Origin: Muscardinus avellanarius
Taxonomy: Eukaryota; Chordata; Mammalia; Rodentia; Gliridae
Length of the DNA stretch: 64,000 bases
Direction: 5' to 3'
NCBI GenBank assembly: GCA_963383645.1
Contig: OY726559.1
Location: forward strand, 115,734,441 to 115,798,440
Shown one piece after another: positions 11,797-23,110 of the stretch. The notes under the pieces were generated by a model. It ran no database searches. It saw only the letters and a program-made list of their open reading frames with translations, and was not told the DNA's origin. Position numbers and translations under genes: made by a program. Each line of letters opens with the position of its first letter. The stretch's first letter is position 1.

Positions 11797-12259
11797 CTTT
11801 TATTTTTGAAACTCTTAGTTTTTTCTCTACCAGTCATGTCCTCCCTTCTGTTTCACCAACCTTGAACTCACAGGACATTTCCCTTCTCTGGCTGCCCCAG
11901 GCTCTTAGTTGTCTTAGCTGAGCTTAGTTTGAGATTCTTATCCTTGCATTTTGTAGCTATTTTCCAATCTGTCTGCCTCACCTGATGGGCTGGTCCAGAG
12001 ATCAGCAACCACTTATTGTTTTATCTTTGTCGCCCCAATGCCCAGTGCACCCTCCAGTGCATTAGTCACTCAATAATTAATGCTTATTGTCAACGGAGAG
12101 ATGAATAATATTATTCCAATAGCTTTGCAATGACCCTTTCTCTTGCTGGAATGTCTTTTTTTTAATCTGATTGATATCTATTTTTTCATCTTCTAGGCAC
12201 AACTTGGAAGCCCTACCTTCCATATAGACCCTTCCTGTGCCCTGCTGGAGTCGAGAGGT
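11797..12259. other. Intergenic DNA, nothing recognised
   Basis: No gene or clear repeat family seen. Confidence 0.4.
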
Positions 12260-12482
12260 GCTGCCTTGCTGGGCATGGTGGAGCACACCTGTAATTCCAG
12301 TACTTGGGAGGCGGAGACAGGAGGATTGCAGGTTCAAGGACAGCTTCAGCAACTTTGTGAGACCCTCAGCAACCTATCAAGACCCTGCTTCAAAAACAAA
12401 AGATAAAAAAAGGCTGAGGATGTAGCTTGGATATAGAATGCCCCTGGGTTTAATCCCCAATAGTATCACACACAGGAAAAAG
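12260..12482 (+). mobile_element. B1-dID dimer
   Basis: Full dimer from ttgctgggcatggtggagc to the tail cacacaggaaaaag. Confidence 0.85.
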
Positions 12483-12639
12483 AGGTGGTAGCTCTGAGCA
12501 TCTCCCCAAAACTTGATTCCCTATCTGTTCATTTGGAAGATAAGGTCTGTGAACATCTGTTTCCTGGCTCACACAGTGCTCTACTCTGGGGAAGGGGTCT
12601 TTAATTGTTCTTTGCGCCTTATTTATTAAAAAAAATATT

Positions 12640-12785
12640 TTGGGGGACTGGGGATTGAGCCCAGGGATGTTCTACCTCTGCACTATACCTCTACCCTGTT
12701 TTAATTTTTTTTTCCTGTGGCATTGGGGATTGAACCCAGGGCCATTCTGCCTCTAAGCTACAACCCCAGCTCTATTTTTTTTTTT
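12640..12785 (-). mobile_element. Two adjacent ID arms
   Basis: Two ID-like segments (12643-12702 and 12714-12780) lie head to tail without B1 arms. Confidence 0.65.
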
Positions 12786-13380
12786 AATTTATTCTTTATT
12801 GCAACTACTTTTCGGCAGCTTCAAGGACAGCCTCAGCAACTCTGTGAACACTGCTGTGTTGCCAACACATGAGTTTTCTGAGGGATATTCCACGTCCAAA
12901 CCACAACACTGCTCCGCCATCCACGGACCCTCACCATTATGCCGGAAACGCAGAAGAGAACCTAGCGCACTCTGATTGAGGCGCAGAGAGAAACAGGATA
13001 GAGCGCCCCCTGGTGTTCTGTGACTGAATGCGGCGCTCCTAGGGACCAATTCCCGTGAGCTCACTTTGTGCCAGCATCATTAGAACCCACAGGAGCCGCA
13101 CAGGGCGGGTTCTGGCTGCCCCGCCACCATTCCAGGTGCAGAAATACACAGGACAGTGTGCCTGGGAAAGCCCAGCGGCGGGGCCAGGTTCAGCGCCCTC
13201 TGCAGGTGAGAATCAGCGGGACTCGGAGCCCTCGAGCCTGTACGTCCAACAAGTCGCACCGGAGTCTTCAGGTCGCCTCTGCATCTCCACATCTCCAGCT
13301 CCCCAAGACTTATTAAGTGGACGTTGCAAATGCAAAATTATAACCCGAGGAGTGTCTCAGGGACGTGTACCACTAAACAC
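12786..13380. other. Intergenic DNA, nothing recognised
   Basis: GC-richer block. A 123-codon plus-strand frame at 13055-13426 has no recognisable family and runs into a SINE, so it is not called. Confidence 0.4.
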
Positions 13381-13530
13381 CAAGGACAGCCTCAGCAAGG
13401 TAGCAAGACTCTCAGTAGCCTCATGAGACCCTGTTTCTAAACAAAACAACAACGGACAAAGAAACAAAAGAGGCTGGGGTGTAGCTTGGAGGTCGGTTGC
13501 TTTCTAGGTTCAATCTCTTGTACATACACA
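13381..13530 (+). mobile_element. 5'-truncated B1-dID
   Basis: Begins in the B1 arm (aaggacagcctcagc) and has a CAA-rich linker and an ID arm. Confidence 0.75.
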
Positions 13531-13898
13531 AAAAACTACACTGCCAGGTGTATTCATTTTGGGGCTGTATTTCTATTTTCTGTATTTCTATCTTTCTAAT
13601 AAACTTCTTTAAATCTTAAAAAAACTACACTGCCACGCACACATTCTTAAACTTTTGTTGGTGCAATGTAATTATATGTCATAATGAGGCTCAAAGCGAT
13701 ACAAACCTACATGCACGCATCAGTCGGTGTTAATGACCTTCTTTTGCCACCAGGAGGCAGTATGGGTCGGGAAAACAGCGGCTGGAAGGACAGCCTGGTG
13801 TGATCAAACAGCCAAGCCATGGAAACAACTTCACTAGATGACTGGGTGTGGAAAATGTGGTGTTTGAATACAGTGGAATCCTTTCTTTTCTTTTCTTT

Positions 13899-14060
13899 TT
13901 TTTTTTTGCAGTACTGGGGATTGAACCCAGGGGCATTCTACCTCCTAGCTACAACCCAGCTCTATTTTTTATTCTTAATTTTGAAACTGGGTCTCACTGA
14001 GTTGCAAAGGGCCTCACTAAGTAGCCGGGGCTGTCCTCAAACTGTGATCCTCCTGCCTCA
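13899..14060 (-). mobile_element. B1-dID missing its 5' end
   Basis: The ID arm, linker and part of B1 are present. It stops at ctcctgcctcagc without the B1 start. Confidence 0.8.
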
Positions 14061-14063
14061 GCA

Positions 14064-15120
14064 GTGAAATACGATTCAATCTTAGTAAGGGGGGGGGGAT
14101 TCTGCTCTATCCTGCCACATGGACAGCCCTTTGGATATTTTTCAAAGTGGAAGAAACAGATACTGCATACAGAAACAGCACGATCCCACTTACACGCAGG
14201 GCTTAAAGTAATCAAATTCTTAAAACCAAAGTCAGGAATGGTCATCACCAGTGGGTACACCGAGAGATAAGTGGAGAGTTATTAATCAACAGGCACACAG
14301 TTTCAGTTAAGTAAGATGAGGAAGCTCTAGAGGCTTGCCCTACGATATTGTGTTCTGAGCCAGCAGTCACACAGTACGATTAAAACTTGCTAAGGAACGA
14401 TCTTGCGTTAAGTGTTCTTACCATCCTTGGGGGTGGGGAGGGAGGATGGAGACAGGGCAGCCAGTACACTTGGCCTTCAGGAAGATCCAGAGCGGACTTT
14501 GGTGGGATCCCTGCCATTTCCTGGGAAGGAGCTGGGAAGAAGGTTAACCCTTGGAGCTCAGGGGAGTTGGAACGTTGACACTCTGGGGTGCTCAGGGAGG
14601 AAGTATGGGGAAAGGATGTTGTGGGCAGGAAAGATTCCACCTGCCTCATGTCTGGGTTTGGGTGACGGCTGTCACATCTGGGGTCTTCCTGTTGGTGTGG
14701 AAGGCACTGGGCAGGGGCCTCTGGGATGCTGGGGGGGGCAGGCAGCAGTCCTTGGGGCCCTGGGGCTGGAGATGGTGGGGGTTCTGACTTTGTGGCTGCT
14801 GCCTGGAGGACTTCTCTCTCAGTTCTAAAGAAACATCTCCAAGAAACAGGAGTCTTTCTTTGTTGGCCAGGAACTTGTGGTTTACCAGTGTCAAGGAGGG
14901 AGATTAAATTCAATTATCCCGCAGGCACAGGTGACACCTTGAGCTCTTTTACCTATCTGCATCCTCTGCGATTGGGATATTTCCTTGGTTCAACGCAGGC
15001 CTCAGCTGCCACCACACAGCCAGTTCCCTCAGCCGCTGCAGAGCGTGCATCTTGGGCTCCACGTTCAGGCTTGGTGGAGGTTATTATTCTGCGTGTCTTG
15101 TATGACTCACTGTTTCTTTT
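14064..15120. other. Intergenic DNA around the possible relic
   Basis: Apart from the weak relic, no gene or mobile element was recognised. The long overlapping frames at 14380-14913 reflect GC-rich composition. Confidence 0.35.
14646..14813 (-). pseudogene. Possible degenerate EDC gene exon (SPRR/LCE-like)
   Basis: On the minus strand, a pyrimidine-rich tract ending tttctttag is followed by aactgagagag and then codons reading KSSRQQPQSQNPHHLQ, later GPKDCCLPPP. The layout (acceptor, about 12 nt, then an S/Q-rich head and C/P tail) is that of an EDC exon 2. The expected ATG reads AAG, and the tail is short and not clearly repeated. It lies between LELP1 and the firmer SPRR relic at 16.8 kb, on the same strand. 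This is a weak call; chance similarity in a CA/CC-rich stretch is possible. Confidence 0.25.
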
Positions 15121-15255
15121 ACTTATTTATTTATTTATTTATTTTTTTAACCTCTAATACTTTTTTTTTTAAATTTGAGATGTTTACAATTTCTCCTCCT
15201 CCTGTTCCTCCTCCCTTTCCTCCTTTTACTCCTCCTCCTTCTTCTTCCCCTCTTC

Positions 15256-15445
15256 TTTGGTCCTGGGACTTGAACCCAGGGGGATTCTACTTCTGAGCTA
15301 CACCTCTGGCCCAATTTTATTTTAAAACGGGGTCTTGCTAAGTTGCAAAGGGCCTCACTAAGTTGCTGAGTCTGGCCTTGAACCTGTGATCCTCCTGTCC
15401 CAGCCTCCTAAGTCCTGGGATGACCAGAGTGTATCATTGTACTTG
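15256..15445 (-). mobile_element. B1-dID dimer
   Basis: Diverged dimer from ttggtcctgggacttgaaccc to gagtgtatcattg. A TTTA run (15122-15145) and C/T-rich tract precede it. Confidence 0.8.
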
Positions 15446-15534
15446 TCTTTTTAAAAATACTTTTATTGGTGTATTGTAGTTATTCATCATAGTGAGATAC
15501 AAAGTGATACACTCATACAGCACTTTCTTTTTTC

Positions 15535-15546
15535 CTTCCTTCCTTC

Positions 15547-15593
<47 letters not shown>

Positions 15594-15616
15594 TTTTTCT
15601 TTCTTTCTTCTTTCTT
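15535..15616 (+). repeat. (CCTT)n/(CTTT)n microsatellite
   Basis: Interrupted TTCC then TTTC units abut the tail side of the next minus-strand SINE. Confidence 0.95.
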
Positions 15617-15815
15617 TTTTGCGGTACTGGGGATGGACCCAGGGGCATTCTACCTCTGAGCTACATCCTCAGCCTTATTTTTTATTCTTTATTTTGAAAC
15701 AGGGTCTCACTGAGTTGCAAAGGGCCTCACTAAGTAGCTGAGACTGTCCGGGAACTGCGATCCTCCTGTCTCAGCCTCCCAAATGCTGGGATTACATTTG
15801 TGTGCCACCAAGCAT
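15617..15815 (-). mobile_element. B1-dID dimer
   Basis: tttgcggtactggggatgg to gtgccaccaagcatgctc. Confidence 0.9.
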
Positions 15816-16051
15816 GCTCACCCCAGAAAACCAAGTTGCTGAATCTCTCCCAGATGGCTAGGCAAGGTCTGTGAGGTTGCAATGATCACATATAGCCAGG
15901 AGGGGGCAGCGTGGCACAGGCGGGAGAGCTGCGTGTGTGCACCAGAGGTGGGAGACAGACCGGGCACTTGTATCTAAGCCACGCTGCCTTCTGAAAGAAG
16001 GGGGTGGGAGGAGTCAGTGATTTAGAGAGGAAAACCCAGTAGAAGATGGCA

Positions 16052-16227
16052 TCTTCTTCTTCTTCTTCTTCTTCTTCTTCTTCTTCTTCTTCTTCTTCTT
16101 CTTCTTCTTCTTCTTCTTCTTTCCTCCTCCTCCTCCTCCTCCTCCTCCTCCTCCTCCTCCTCCTCCTCCTCCTCCTCCTCCTTCTTCTTCTTCTTCTTCT
16201 TCTTCTTCTTCTTCTTCTTCTTCTTCT
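16052..16227 (+). repeat. (TCT)n-(TCC)n-(TTC)n polypyrimidine tract
   Basis: About 175 bp with only T and C on the plus strand, in three blocks (TCT, CCT, TCT). Confidence 0.98.
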
Positions 16228-16661
16228 TTGGTATGAGGATGGAACCCAGGGACATTCTACCTCCAACCTCCTATCTATATCCCCAGCCCTAATTTTTTTT
16301 TTTTTTTTTTTTTTTTTTTTGTGGGTCTGAGGATGGAACCAGGGGCATTTGGTCTCCGAGCTATACTCCCTGCCCTCTTTACATTCTTTATTTTGAAACC
16401 GAGTCTCACTGAGTTGCAGAGGGCCTCACTAAGTAGCCGAGGCTGTCTGTGAACCGCGATCCTTCGGGTCTCAGCTTCCCGAAAGCTGGGATTACAAGCG
16501 TGCTCTCCCACGCCTGGCCCTATTTTTTATTCTCTATTTTGAAACAGGGTCTCACTGAGTTACAAAGGGCCTCACTAAGTAGCTGAGGCTGTTTGTGAAC
16601 CGCGATCCTTCTGTCTCAGCCTCCCAAATGTTGGGATTACAGGCATGCGCCTCCTGCCCAG
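16228..16661 (-). mobile_element. Nested B1-dID pair
   Basis: An ID arm at 16228-16290 and a B1 arm at 16519-16661 flank a complete dimer (16321-16518) with its T30 tail. All are minus strand, so a later dimer appears to have split an older one. Confidence 0.75.
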
Positions 16662-16796
16662 CTGGCAGTTTCTTGAGTCTGAAGACAAGAAGGTTCCAGG
16701 TTCTGTGGGCTTGGTTGGGGCTGGAAATCAGGTGACTGAGATGTGTAGGGGGAGAGAGTGGCTTCACGCCCAGCTTGGGGACAGTGGCTTCTGAGG

Positions 16797-16967
16797 TCAC
16801 TTCTGCTTTGGTGGGCACTCTTGCTGGCATGGGGGGCGCTGGGCAGGGGGCACTTCGGCTGGCTGGGGGCGGAGGACAGAGCTGAGGCACCTTCGGGGAC
16901 AGGGCTCTGGGATCTGCCGAGGGGGCTGGCCGGGGATTTTACATTGTTGCTGCTATTGGTAAGACAT
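16797..16967 (-). pseudogene. SPRR-type pseudogene with stop at codon 5
   Basis: The minus strand has a tttctttcaag acceptor-like site and then ATG starting a 57-codon frame. It reads MSYQ, TAG stop, QQQCK, then degenerate text with EPCP, and ends PPCQQECPPKQK before TGA. The MSYQ.QQQCK head and CQQxCPPKxK tail are SPRR2-like. The middle repeats are eroded, with better SPRR-like matches scattered over other frames (for example QPKCPLP), suggesting small indels. It is far shorter than a normal SPRR2 (about 72-81 residues here and in human). It is on the LELP1 strand, opposite to the intact SPRR2 genes at 54 and 60 kb. Family confident; subfamily not. Confidence 0.8.
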
Positions 16968-17286
16968 TTCTTCCTCACTTGAAGATAACTTGAAAGAAAG
17001 AAGAAAACATTTTAGAATGGGGCAGCAGCAGTGAAAGAAAATGATCCCTCCCAAATATCACAAGGGAGATGCACCCTCTGCTGTCATTCCTTAAATGTAT
17101 ATAAATAGCAAAACATTGCGCTTTCTCCCCGGACTGTCTACCCTGCAGGAACCTCAGTGGACCATGTCTACCAATAAGGTGGACATTTTTGGGGGGCTAT
17201 CCCAAATTTGGTCAGTGTTTCCCCTGTATGTCCCCCCCCCCCCCCCAGGGATTGGTGCTTGCACTGTGAGCCTTTAAATGGAACAT

Positions 17287-17399
17287 TCTATCCAGGCATT
17301 CTAGGATACACCTGTAATCCCAGCACTTGGGAGGCGGAGACAGGAGGATCGCAGGTTCGAGGCCAGCCTCAGCAACTTGGCAAGACTCTGTTTCAAAGC

Positions 17400-17439
<40 letters not shown>

Positions 17440-17500
17440 TAAATAAAAAGGGCTGGGGGTGTAGCTTGGAGGTTGAAAGCCCCTAGGTAAAATCCCTAGT
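17287..17500 (+). mobile_element. B1-dID with (CAA)n linker
   Basis: The A-rich linker between B1 and ID arms has become about 14 CAA units (17397-17440). The ID arm follows intact. Confidence 0.9.
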
Positions 17501-17502
17501 CT

Positions 17503-17735
17503 CAAGCCGGGCATGGTGGCGCACGCTTGTAATCCCAGCATTCGGGAGGCTGAGATCGGAGGATCGCGGTTCGTGGACAGCCTCAGCTACTTAGTGAGGC
17601 CCTCTGCAACTCGGTGAGACCCGGTTTCAAAATAAAGAATAAAAAATAGGGCAGAGGGTGTAGCTCAGAGGTCGAATGCCCCTGGGTTCAATCCCCAGAC
17701 CACCCCCCCCACACACAAAAAAATCCCTAGTCTCC
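17503..17735 (+). mobile_element. B1-dID dimer
   Basis: Full dimer inserted into the end of the previous SINE. aatccctagtctc is present on both sides (about 17491 and 17731). Confidence 0.9.
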
Positions 17736-17861
17736 CCCCCCCAACACACACAAAGGAACATTCTCACACTGCATGAAGTCAGAGGAAAGAAAAGATGTGG
17801 GAAGTATCTGGAAGTTGAGTTTTGAAAAGAGGGCGGGGGCAGCAGAACAGGGACTACTTTT

Positions 17862-18074
17862 TTTTTTCTTTTTGTTTAAACTGTGGGTTGAACCCAGGGC
17901 AGTCTACCTCCGAGTTACACCCCCAGCCCAATTTTTTATTTTTTATTTTGAAACAAGGTCTCACTAGGTTGATGAGAGTCTCACTACTTGCTGAGGCTGG
18001 CCTCGAACCTCCCATGCTCCAGTCTCAGCCTCCAAGTACTGGGATTACAGTCGTGTACCACCACGCTTCGCCGA
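17862..18074 (-). mobile_element. B1-dID dimer
   Basis: T-rich tail, aactgtgggttgaaccc to accaccacgcttcgcc. Confidence 0.88.
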
Positions 18075-18574
18075 GGGACTACATTTCATAACATCTCGAA
18101 GCAGAGTCTGATTGGAGAGAGTCTGGATTATTTCCCCTATGGGGGCTATAGCCCTACCCCTCAGGCATCTCTTCTTACTCAGATCCTTTTGGCAACTTTC
18201 CTACTACTTTACAACTCGACCCTGCACCGTCTAGGGTCACACGCACTCCCGTGGTGGCCCATGGGAAGCATTAGCGTCCAGGAGCAGATTTGGGTCAGTC
18301 GGAGACCTTAGCCAGGCGCCCCGCTAAGAAGCTCATCTGCTTGCCTCGTGATGCTCTGACCTGGGTCGCCAAACTTAATCATCGAATAAGAGAGATGTTC
18401 AAAGAAAAATAGCAGGAATTTTTGGAAGCTGGGTTCTCAGCTCCGCCTCACTGAATTCTACTAGTGATCTAGGACTCGTTTCTCTCCACTGCACCTTTGA
18501 TTTTATCCATCTAAAAGACCACTTTAGATTTAGATCAGTGGTCAGCCAAATTCTTTCTTCCTTCCTCTTTTCCT
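18075..18574. other. Intergenic DNA, nothing recognised
   Basis: No gene or clear repeat. Confidence 0.4.
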
Positions 18575-18757
18575 TCCTTCCATGGTACTAGGGATTAAAT
18601 CCAGGTGCATTCTACCTCCAAGCTACACTTCTCTCCCTATTTTTTAAATTCTGAAACAGGGTCTCCCTAAGTTGCTGAGGCTGGCCTTGAACCTGTGGTC
18701 TCCTGTGTCAGCCTCCCAAGTACTGGGATGACAGGTGTGCACTGCCATGCCTGGACA
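18575..18757 (-). mobile_element. B1-dID dimer
   Basis: ccatggtactagggattaaatcc to tgccatgcctgga. The sequence after it (18758-18905) resembles an old interspersed repeat (gggccagatagaagg ... gtggctgtgttccc), so the SINE may have entered it. Confidence 0.85.
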
Positions 18758-18925
18758 TTTATTTTCAAGGGCCAGATAGAAGGCATTTTGGAATTAGCAG
18801 GGCCAAAGTCTGTTACAACTTTTCAAGTCTGCCACAGAAGTCACAAATGATGAAAGAAGTGGATGGCTGTGTTCCCGTCAAACCTCCTTGTCATAAACAG
18901 GAACAGGTGCGTTCCTTTTGCTAAA

Positions 18926-18986
18926 CTTTATTATTATTATTAATTATTATTATTGTTGTTGTTGTTGTGGTGGTGGTGGTGGTGTA
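18926..18986 (+). repeat. (TTA)n-(TTG)n-(TGG)n compound microsatellite
   Basis: Three short trinucleotide blocks in series. Confidence 0.95.
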
Positions 18987-19930
18987 TGTGACTTTTGCCT
19001 GTCTTTGTTCTCCATTCTGTTTTGCGTATCTGTTTAGATGGCTGTGTCTGGGCATCTGTTTTTCTGCATCCCATCCCAAACCACAGCTCTACAGTCCCAT
19101 CCTGTCCATCAGGAGCCCACTGTCGGCCCATTGGAGGGCTTTCTCTTGCTCAGACCACTATCTCCCACTCTCCTGTCTCTCTTCAGACTGTGTGGTCCTC
19201 AGGAATCCAAGTGGCAACGGAGAAGCTCAGGGTAGGGTCCCTCTGCCTGGGCAGGAAGAAACCAGAGAGGTTTCCCCACCATTTCCTGGTATCCCAATGT
19301 CTCAACTCATTTCCTGAAAATACTTGCCAAGCTGCCTCTTTGCACCGAAAACTCCAGTTTTGCAGCTTGCGGGTGAATAACAATACTTCTACTTCCTCAG
19401 GAAGGACGTTGGATGTGTGTGTGCGTGTTGAGCGGGGTCGAGGGACACAGGTCAGACGCATTTTCTCACGGGTACTAGGTCCTTTGGTGGAGTTGTGTGG
19501 ATAGAAGGAGATCAGGAGGAAGACGGTTCCGGGCCAGATTTCTGGAGTCCTGGCTTTTTCCTAGAGGTGGTAGGGCTGGATCTTAAGGGACTTTGTATTC
19601 CCTGTTGGTGTCTCTCCTCACATTTTGCACAAAGTAAACACTGCACACAACGTCTCTAGTACTGATGCTTAGAGCCTAGTGAAGTTGAGATCGTTTACGC
19701 ACAAGATCGTGGAGCCACTCGCCCCCAGCGGCTGGGAGTGTACATGGGGCGCCCTTCTCCAGAGGATGGCTTGGTTCATCGGCTGGTGGGAGGTTACGTT
19801 CTCTTACCTTGGCACAGGTGCCCTTGTATCTTGATGTATGGCATCTCCATCATACCATTTATTTTCTCCAACTCTTTTTTGTGGACCAGGAGAGTCTACA
19901 AAAGCTAGAGTTATTTCAGACTATATGTTT
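18987..19930. other. Intergenic DNA, nothing recognised
   Basis: A SINE-free 0.9 kb. The 169-codon plus frame at 18995-19504 begins in the microsatellite edge and shows no domain. Confidence 0.4.
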
Positions 19931-19934
19931 GCTC

Positions 19935-19992
19935 CTTCCTTCCTTCCTTCCTTCCTTCCTTCCTTCCTTCCTTCCTTCCTTCCTTCCTTCCT
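19935..19992 (+). repeat. (CCTT)n microsatellite
   Basis: About 14 perfect TTCC units. Confidence 0.97.
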
Positions 19993-20117
19993 CCCACCCT
20001 AATTTATTTTCATTTCTCTCCCCCTTTCTCCTTTCTTCCTTCCTGGAATTGAACTGATGGTCTCGTATGTACTAGTATGTCCTAGCAAGACAGGAGCTCT
20101 ACCAGTGAGCCTTCCCG

Positions 20118-20442
20118 CCTTTTGGTACTGGAGGTTGAACCCAGGGATGTTCTACCTCTGAGCTGCATCCCAGCCCTATTTTATTTTGGGACAGTGACTC
20201 AGTAAGTTGCCGAGGGTCTCACTAATTCCTGAGACTTTCCTCGAACCTGTGATCCTCCTGTTTCAGCCTCCCAAGTGCTGGAATTACAGGGGTGTACACC
20301 CACACCCAGTTCCCAGCCCTTTAAAAAAAAGTCTTTACTGTGAGACAGGGTGTTGGTAGGTTTCCCAGGCTGACCTCAACTTGTGATCCTCCTGCCTCAG
20401 CCTCCCAAGTAGCTGAGATTATAGGTGTCTGTCAGTATGCCT
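20118..20442 (-). mobile_element. B1-dID dimer plus extra B1 arm
   Basis: A dimer at 20118-20312 is followed by a second minus-strand B1-like arm at 20330-20442. Confidence 0.8.
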
Positions 20443-20454
20443 GACTTGTTCTGC

Positions 20455-20455
20455 T

Positions 20456-20505
<50 letters not shown>

Positions 20506-20528
20506 TTCCTTCCTTCCTTCCTTCCTTC

Positions 20529-20583
<55 letters not shown>

Positions 20584-20623
20584 TCCCTCCCTCCCTCCCT
20601 CCCTCCCTCCCTTCCTCCCTTCC

Positions 20624-20678
<55 letters not shown>
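20455..20678 (+). repeat. (CTTT)n-(CCTT)n-(CCCT)n tract
   Basis: About 220 bp of pyrimidines on the plus strand, with CTTT, CCTT, CTTT, CCCT and CTTT blocks. Confidence 0.98.
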
Positions 20679-20679
20679 G

Positions 20680-20856
20680 GTACTGGGGATGGAACTCAGG
20701 GGCATTCGACCTCTGAACTACACCCCCTGCTCTATTTTTTATTCTTTATTTTGAAACAGGGTCTCACTAAGTAGCTGAAGCTGTCTGTGAACCGCGATCC
20801 TCCTGTCTCAGCCTCTGGAACTCTGGGATTTCAAGCATGCGCCACCACGCCTGGCT
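20680..20856 (-). mobile_element. B1-dID dimer
   Basis: ggtactggggatggaactcagg to caccacgcctggct. The preceding CTTT tract is its likely tail. Confidence 0.88.
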
Positions 20857-21036
20857 TGTTCTGTTTCTTTTCCACTGTCTTTTGTAGGTTTTGCCTGAAT
20901 ATCGATTTTTCCCTGTTATGTATCCCAGAAACCCCCCTCAGCTTGCCTAGGGAACCCAGATGGGCAGTTGTGTGAACAAGGTGCCCAAATAGTTACATGT
21001 GTGAAGGTGAGAACAGTCAATAGATAATATTTTCTA

Positions 21037-21215
21037 GCTGGGCGTGGTGGTGCACACTTGTAATCCCGGTACTTTGGAGGCTGAAACAGGAGGATCGCAG
21101 GTTTGTGGCCAGCTTCAGTTACTTGGTGAGACCCTGTTTCAAAATAAAAAGTAAAAAAATAGGGCTGGGGGAGGTAGAATACTTCTGGGTTCAATCCGCA
21201 GTATCACAAAAATAA
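21037..21215 (+). mobile_element. B1-dID dimer with short ID arm
   Basis: The B1 arm is complete; the ID arm has lost about 15 bp (gggctgggggaggtagaat). Confidence 0.85.
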
Positions 21216-21416
21216 CATTTTTCTATAGTTTAATGAAGTAATTTAAAACAGAAAGGAATGGCTCTTATTAAGTATCCATTCTGATAAAAATTTACATTTA
21301 AATAGAATTATATATCAAAATATCAGTGTGTTTTATTTGATTGTTTGCTACTAAATATAATGAGGTCAAAGTCCTAAGTCTGTGTAAATGCTTAGTCTTA
21401 TAATCAAAGGAAACAG

Positions 21417-21421
<5 letters not shown>

Positions 21422-21467
<46 letters not shown>
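21422..21467 (+). repeat. (AT)n microsatellite
   Basis: About 23 AT units forming the tail side of the following SINE. Confidence 0.97.
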
Positions 21468-21470
<3 letters not shown>

Positions 21471-21645
21471 CTGGGTTCCTGGAAGCCCTTCTACCTCCGG
21501 GCTACACTCCCAGACCTATTTTTTAATATTTTTATTTGGAAACAGGGTCTCTTAAGCCAGAGCGGCTGGCTTCGAACCTACGCGATCCTCCTGTCTCCGC
21601 CTCCCAAGCGCGGGAATTACAAGTGTGCGCCACCACGCCTGGCAA
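21468..21645 (-). mobile_element. Young-subfamily B1-dID
   Basis: Carries the gggttcctggaagccc variant. aaacagacaaatat lies before the AT tail (about 21411) and after the B1 start (about 21646): a clear target duplication. Confidence 0.92.
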
Positions 21646-21811
21646 AACAGACAAATATTTAAATTACAATGTACTTACATATTTTTACAAAGAGATAGAA
21701 GACAATAAATATATTTAAGTATGTTCAAATATTACACTAAAATAAAATTTCATGAAAAAAATGATATGGAAATTTGAGTTGAAGTAGAAGAAAGGAATGT
21801 AGAGTTTTTTG

Positions 21812-22015
21812 TACTGGGGGTGGAACCCAGGGGGCTTTTCTACCTCCGGACTACACTCCCGGACCTATTTCATACTTTATTTGGAAACAGGGTCTCACTA
21901 AGTTGCTGAGAGCCTCACTAAGTATCTGAGGCTGGCTTTGAACCTGTGTGATCTTCCTGTCTCAGCCTCTTAAGTGCTGGGATTACCAGTCTGCTCCAAC
22001 ATGCCCAGTTAAAAT
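21812..22015 (-). mobile_element. B1-dID dimer
   Basis: gtactgggggtggaaccc to caacatgcccag. Confidence 0.88.
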
Positions 22016-22470
22016 TTTTTCAAATGTAATGACTTTAGGCCAATCTATTTTATCAGTATAGGTGAAAATTTCTCATAGTATTAATAAATTAATGAAGCAA
22101 GATTAATGAAAGAATAATAGATAACAACCAGTTTGACTTTATTTCAGGAAGGCAAGGTTGGTTAAACATTTGGAAAGAAATCTTTGAGATTTTCTACATT
22201 AGTAGAAAAGTTATGTGAACACACCCAGTAGATGCAGGAAAGATAATTGTAAAAGTTCAATAAGAATTCATTCTACTTCTTACTAAACAACAACAAAAAT
22301 ACAAGACAATTTTCTTAAAGGAGTAGCTATGAAAAAATACACAGTGAATGCTATTTTTAATGGTAAAATCTTGAAAAGTTACTCCAGGCATTGGAAATAA
22401 AAGAAGATACTCACCATTTTTATTTTTCTTTAGAATTCTAAAGAGATTCTAGCTAGAATTACAAGTAAAA
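22016..22470. other. AT-rich intergenic DNA
   Basis: Nothing recognised; possibly old L1 in part. Confidence 0.35.
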
Positions 22471-22472
22471 GA

Positions 22473-22675
22473 AAGCCAGGCATGGTGGCACATGCTTGCA
22501 ATCCCAGCATTTGGGAGGCTCAGACAAGAGGATCACAGTTCGCCGCCAGGCCCTCTGCAACTCAGTGAGACCCTGTTTCAAAATAAAGAATAAAAAATAG
22601 GGCTAGGGTTGTAGCTCAGAGGTAGAATGCCCCTAGGTTCCATCCCTAGTACTGAAAAAAAAAAAAAGAAAAGAA

Positions 22676-22707
<32 letters not shown>

Positions 22708-22718
22708 AAAAAGAAAAG
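22473..22718 (+). mobile_element. B1-dID with (AAAG)n tail
   Basis: Arms are complete; the tail runs from A13 into about ten AAAG units. Confidence 0.9.
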
Positions 22719-22917
22719 GTAAACTTACTTACGTGGTGATGTTGTTGTACATGTTAGAAATGAAAACCTTCTACACATAATACATTTGGCATTATATAAA
22801 AGGATAAAGAGAGGGTATGAACAACTTCATAATTACATATTCTACAACTGACGCAGAGGACAAACTGCTAAAAATCTTAATACATACGGAAATATAACTA
22901 TGTAATGTTTTCTTTCC

Positions 22918-23110
22918 TTTTGGTACTGGGGATTGAACCCAGGGGTGTTCTACCTGTGAGCAGAACTACGCCGCTAGCCTGATTTTTTTTTTTTTTTTAA
23001 TTTTGAAGTAGGATCTCACTAAGTTGCCGAGGCTGGCCTTGATCCTCCAAGACTCCCATTTCATCTTCCCAAGTACTGGGATCACAGGTGTGGACCACCA
23101 CGCCCGGCTC
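22918..23110 (-). mobile_element. B1-dID dimer
   Basis: ttttggtactggggattgaacc to accaccacgcccggctc. Confidence 0.88.

Noticed and set aside
14380..14913. 177-codon minus frame taken as a whole gene
   Set aside because: Its ATG lies upstream of the acceptor-like site and most of the text is low-complexity Pro/Ser without repeats. Only the short EDC-like stretch in another frame is kept, as a weak relic.
15886..16330. Long poly-Arg/poly-Glu/poly-Ser/poly-Leu frames
   Set aside because: They are translations of trinucleotide microsatellites; the same applies at 28936-29566, 33690-34277, 35940-36369 and 40948-41321.
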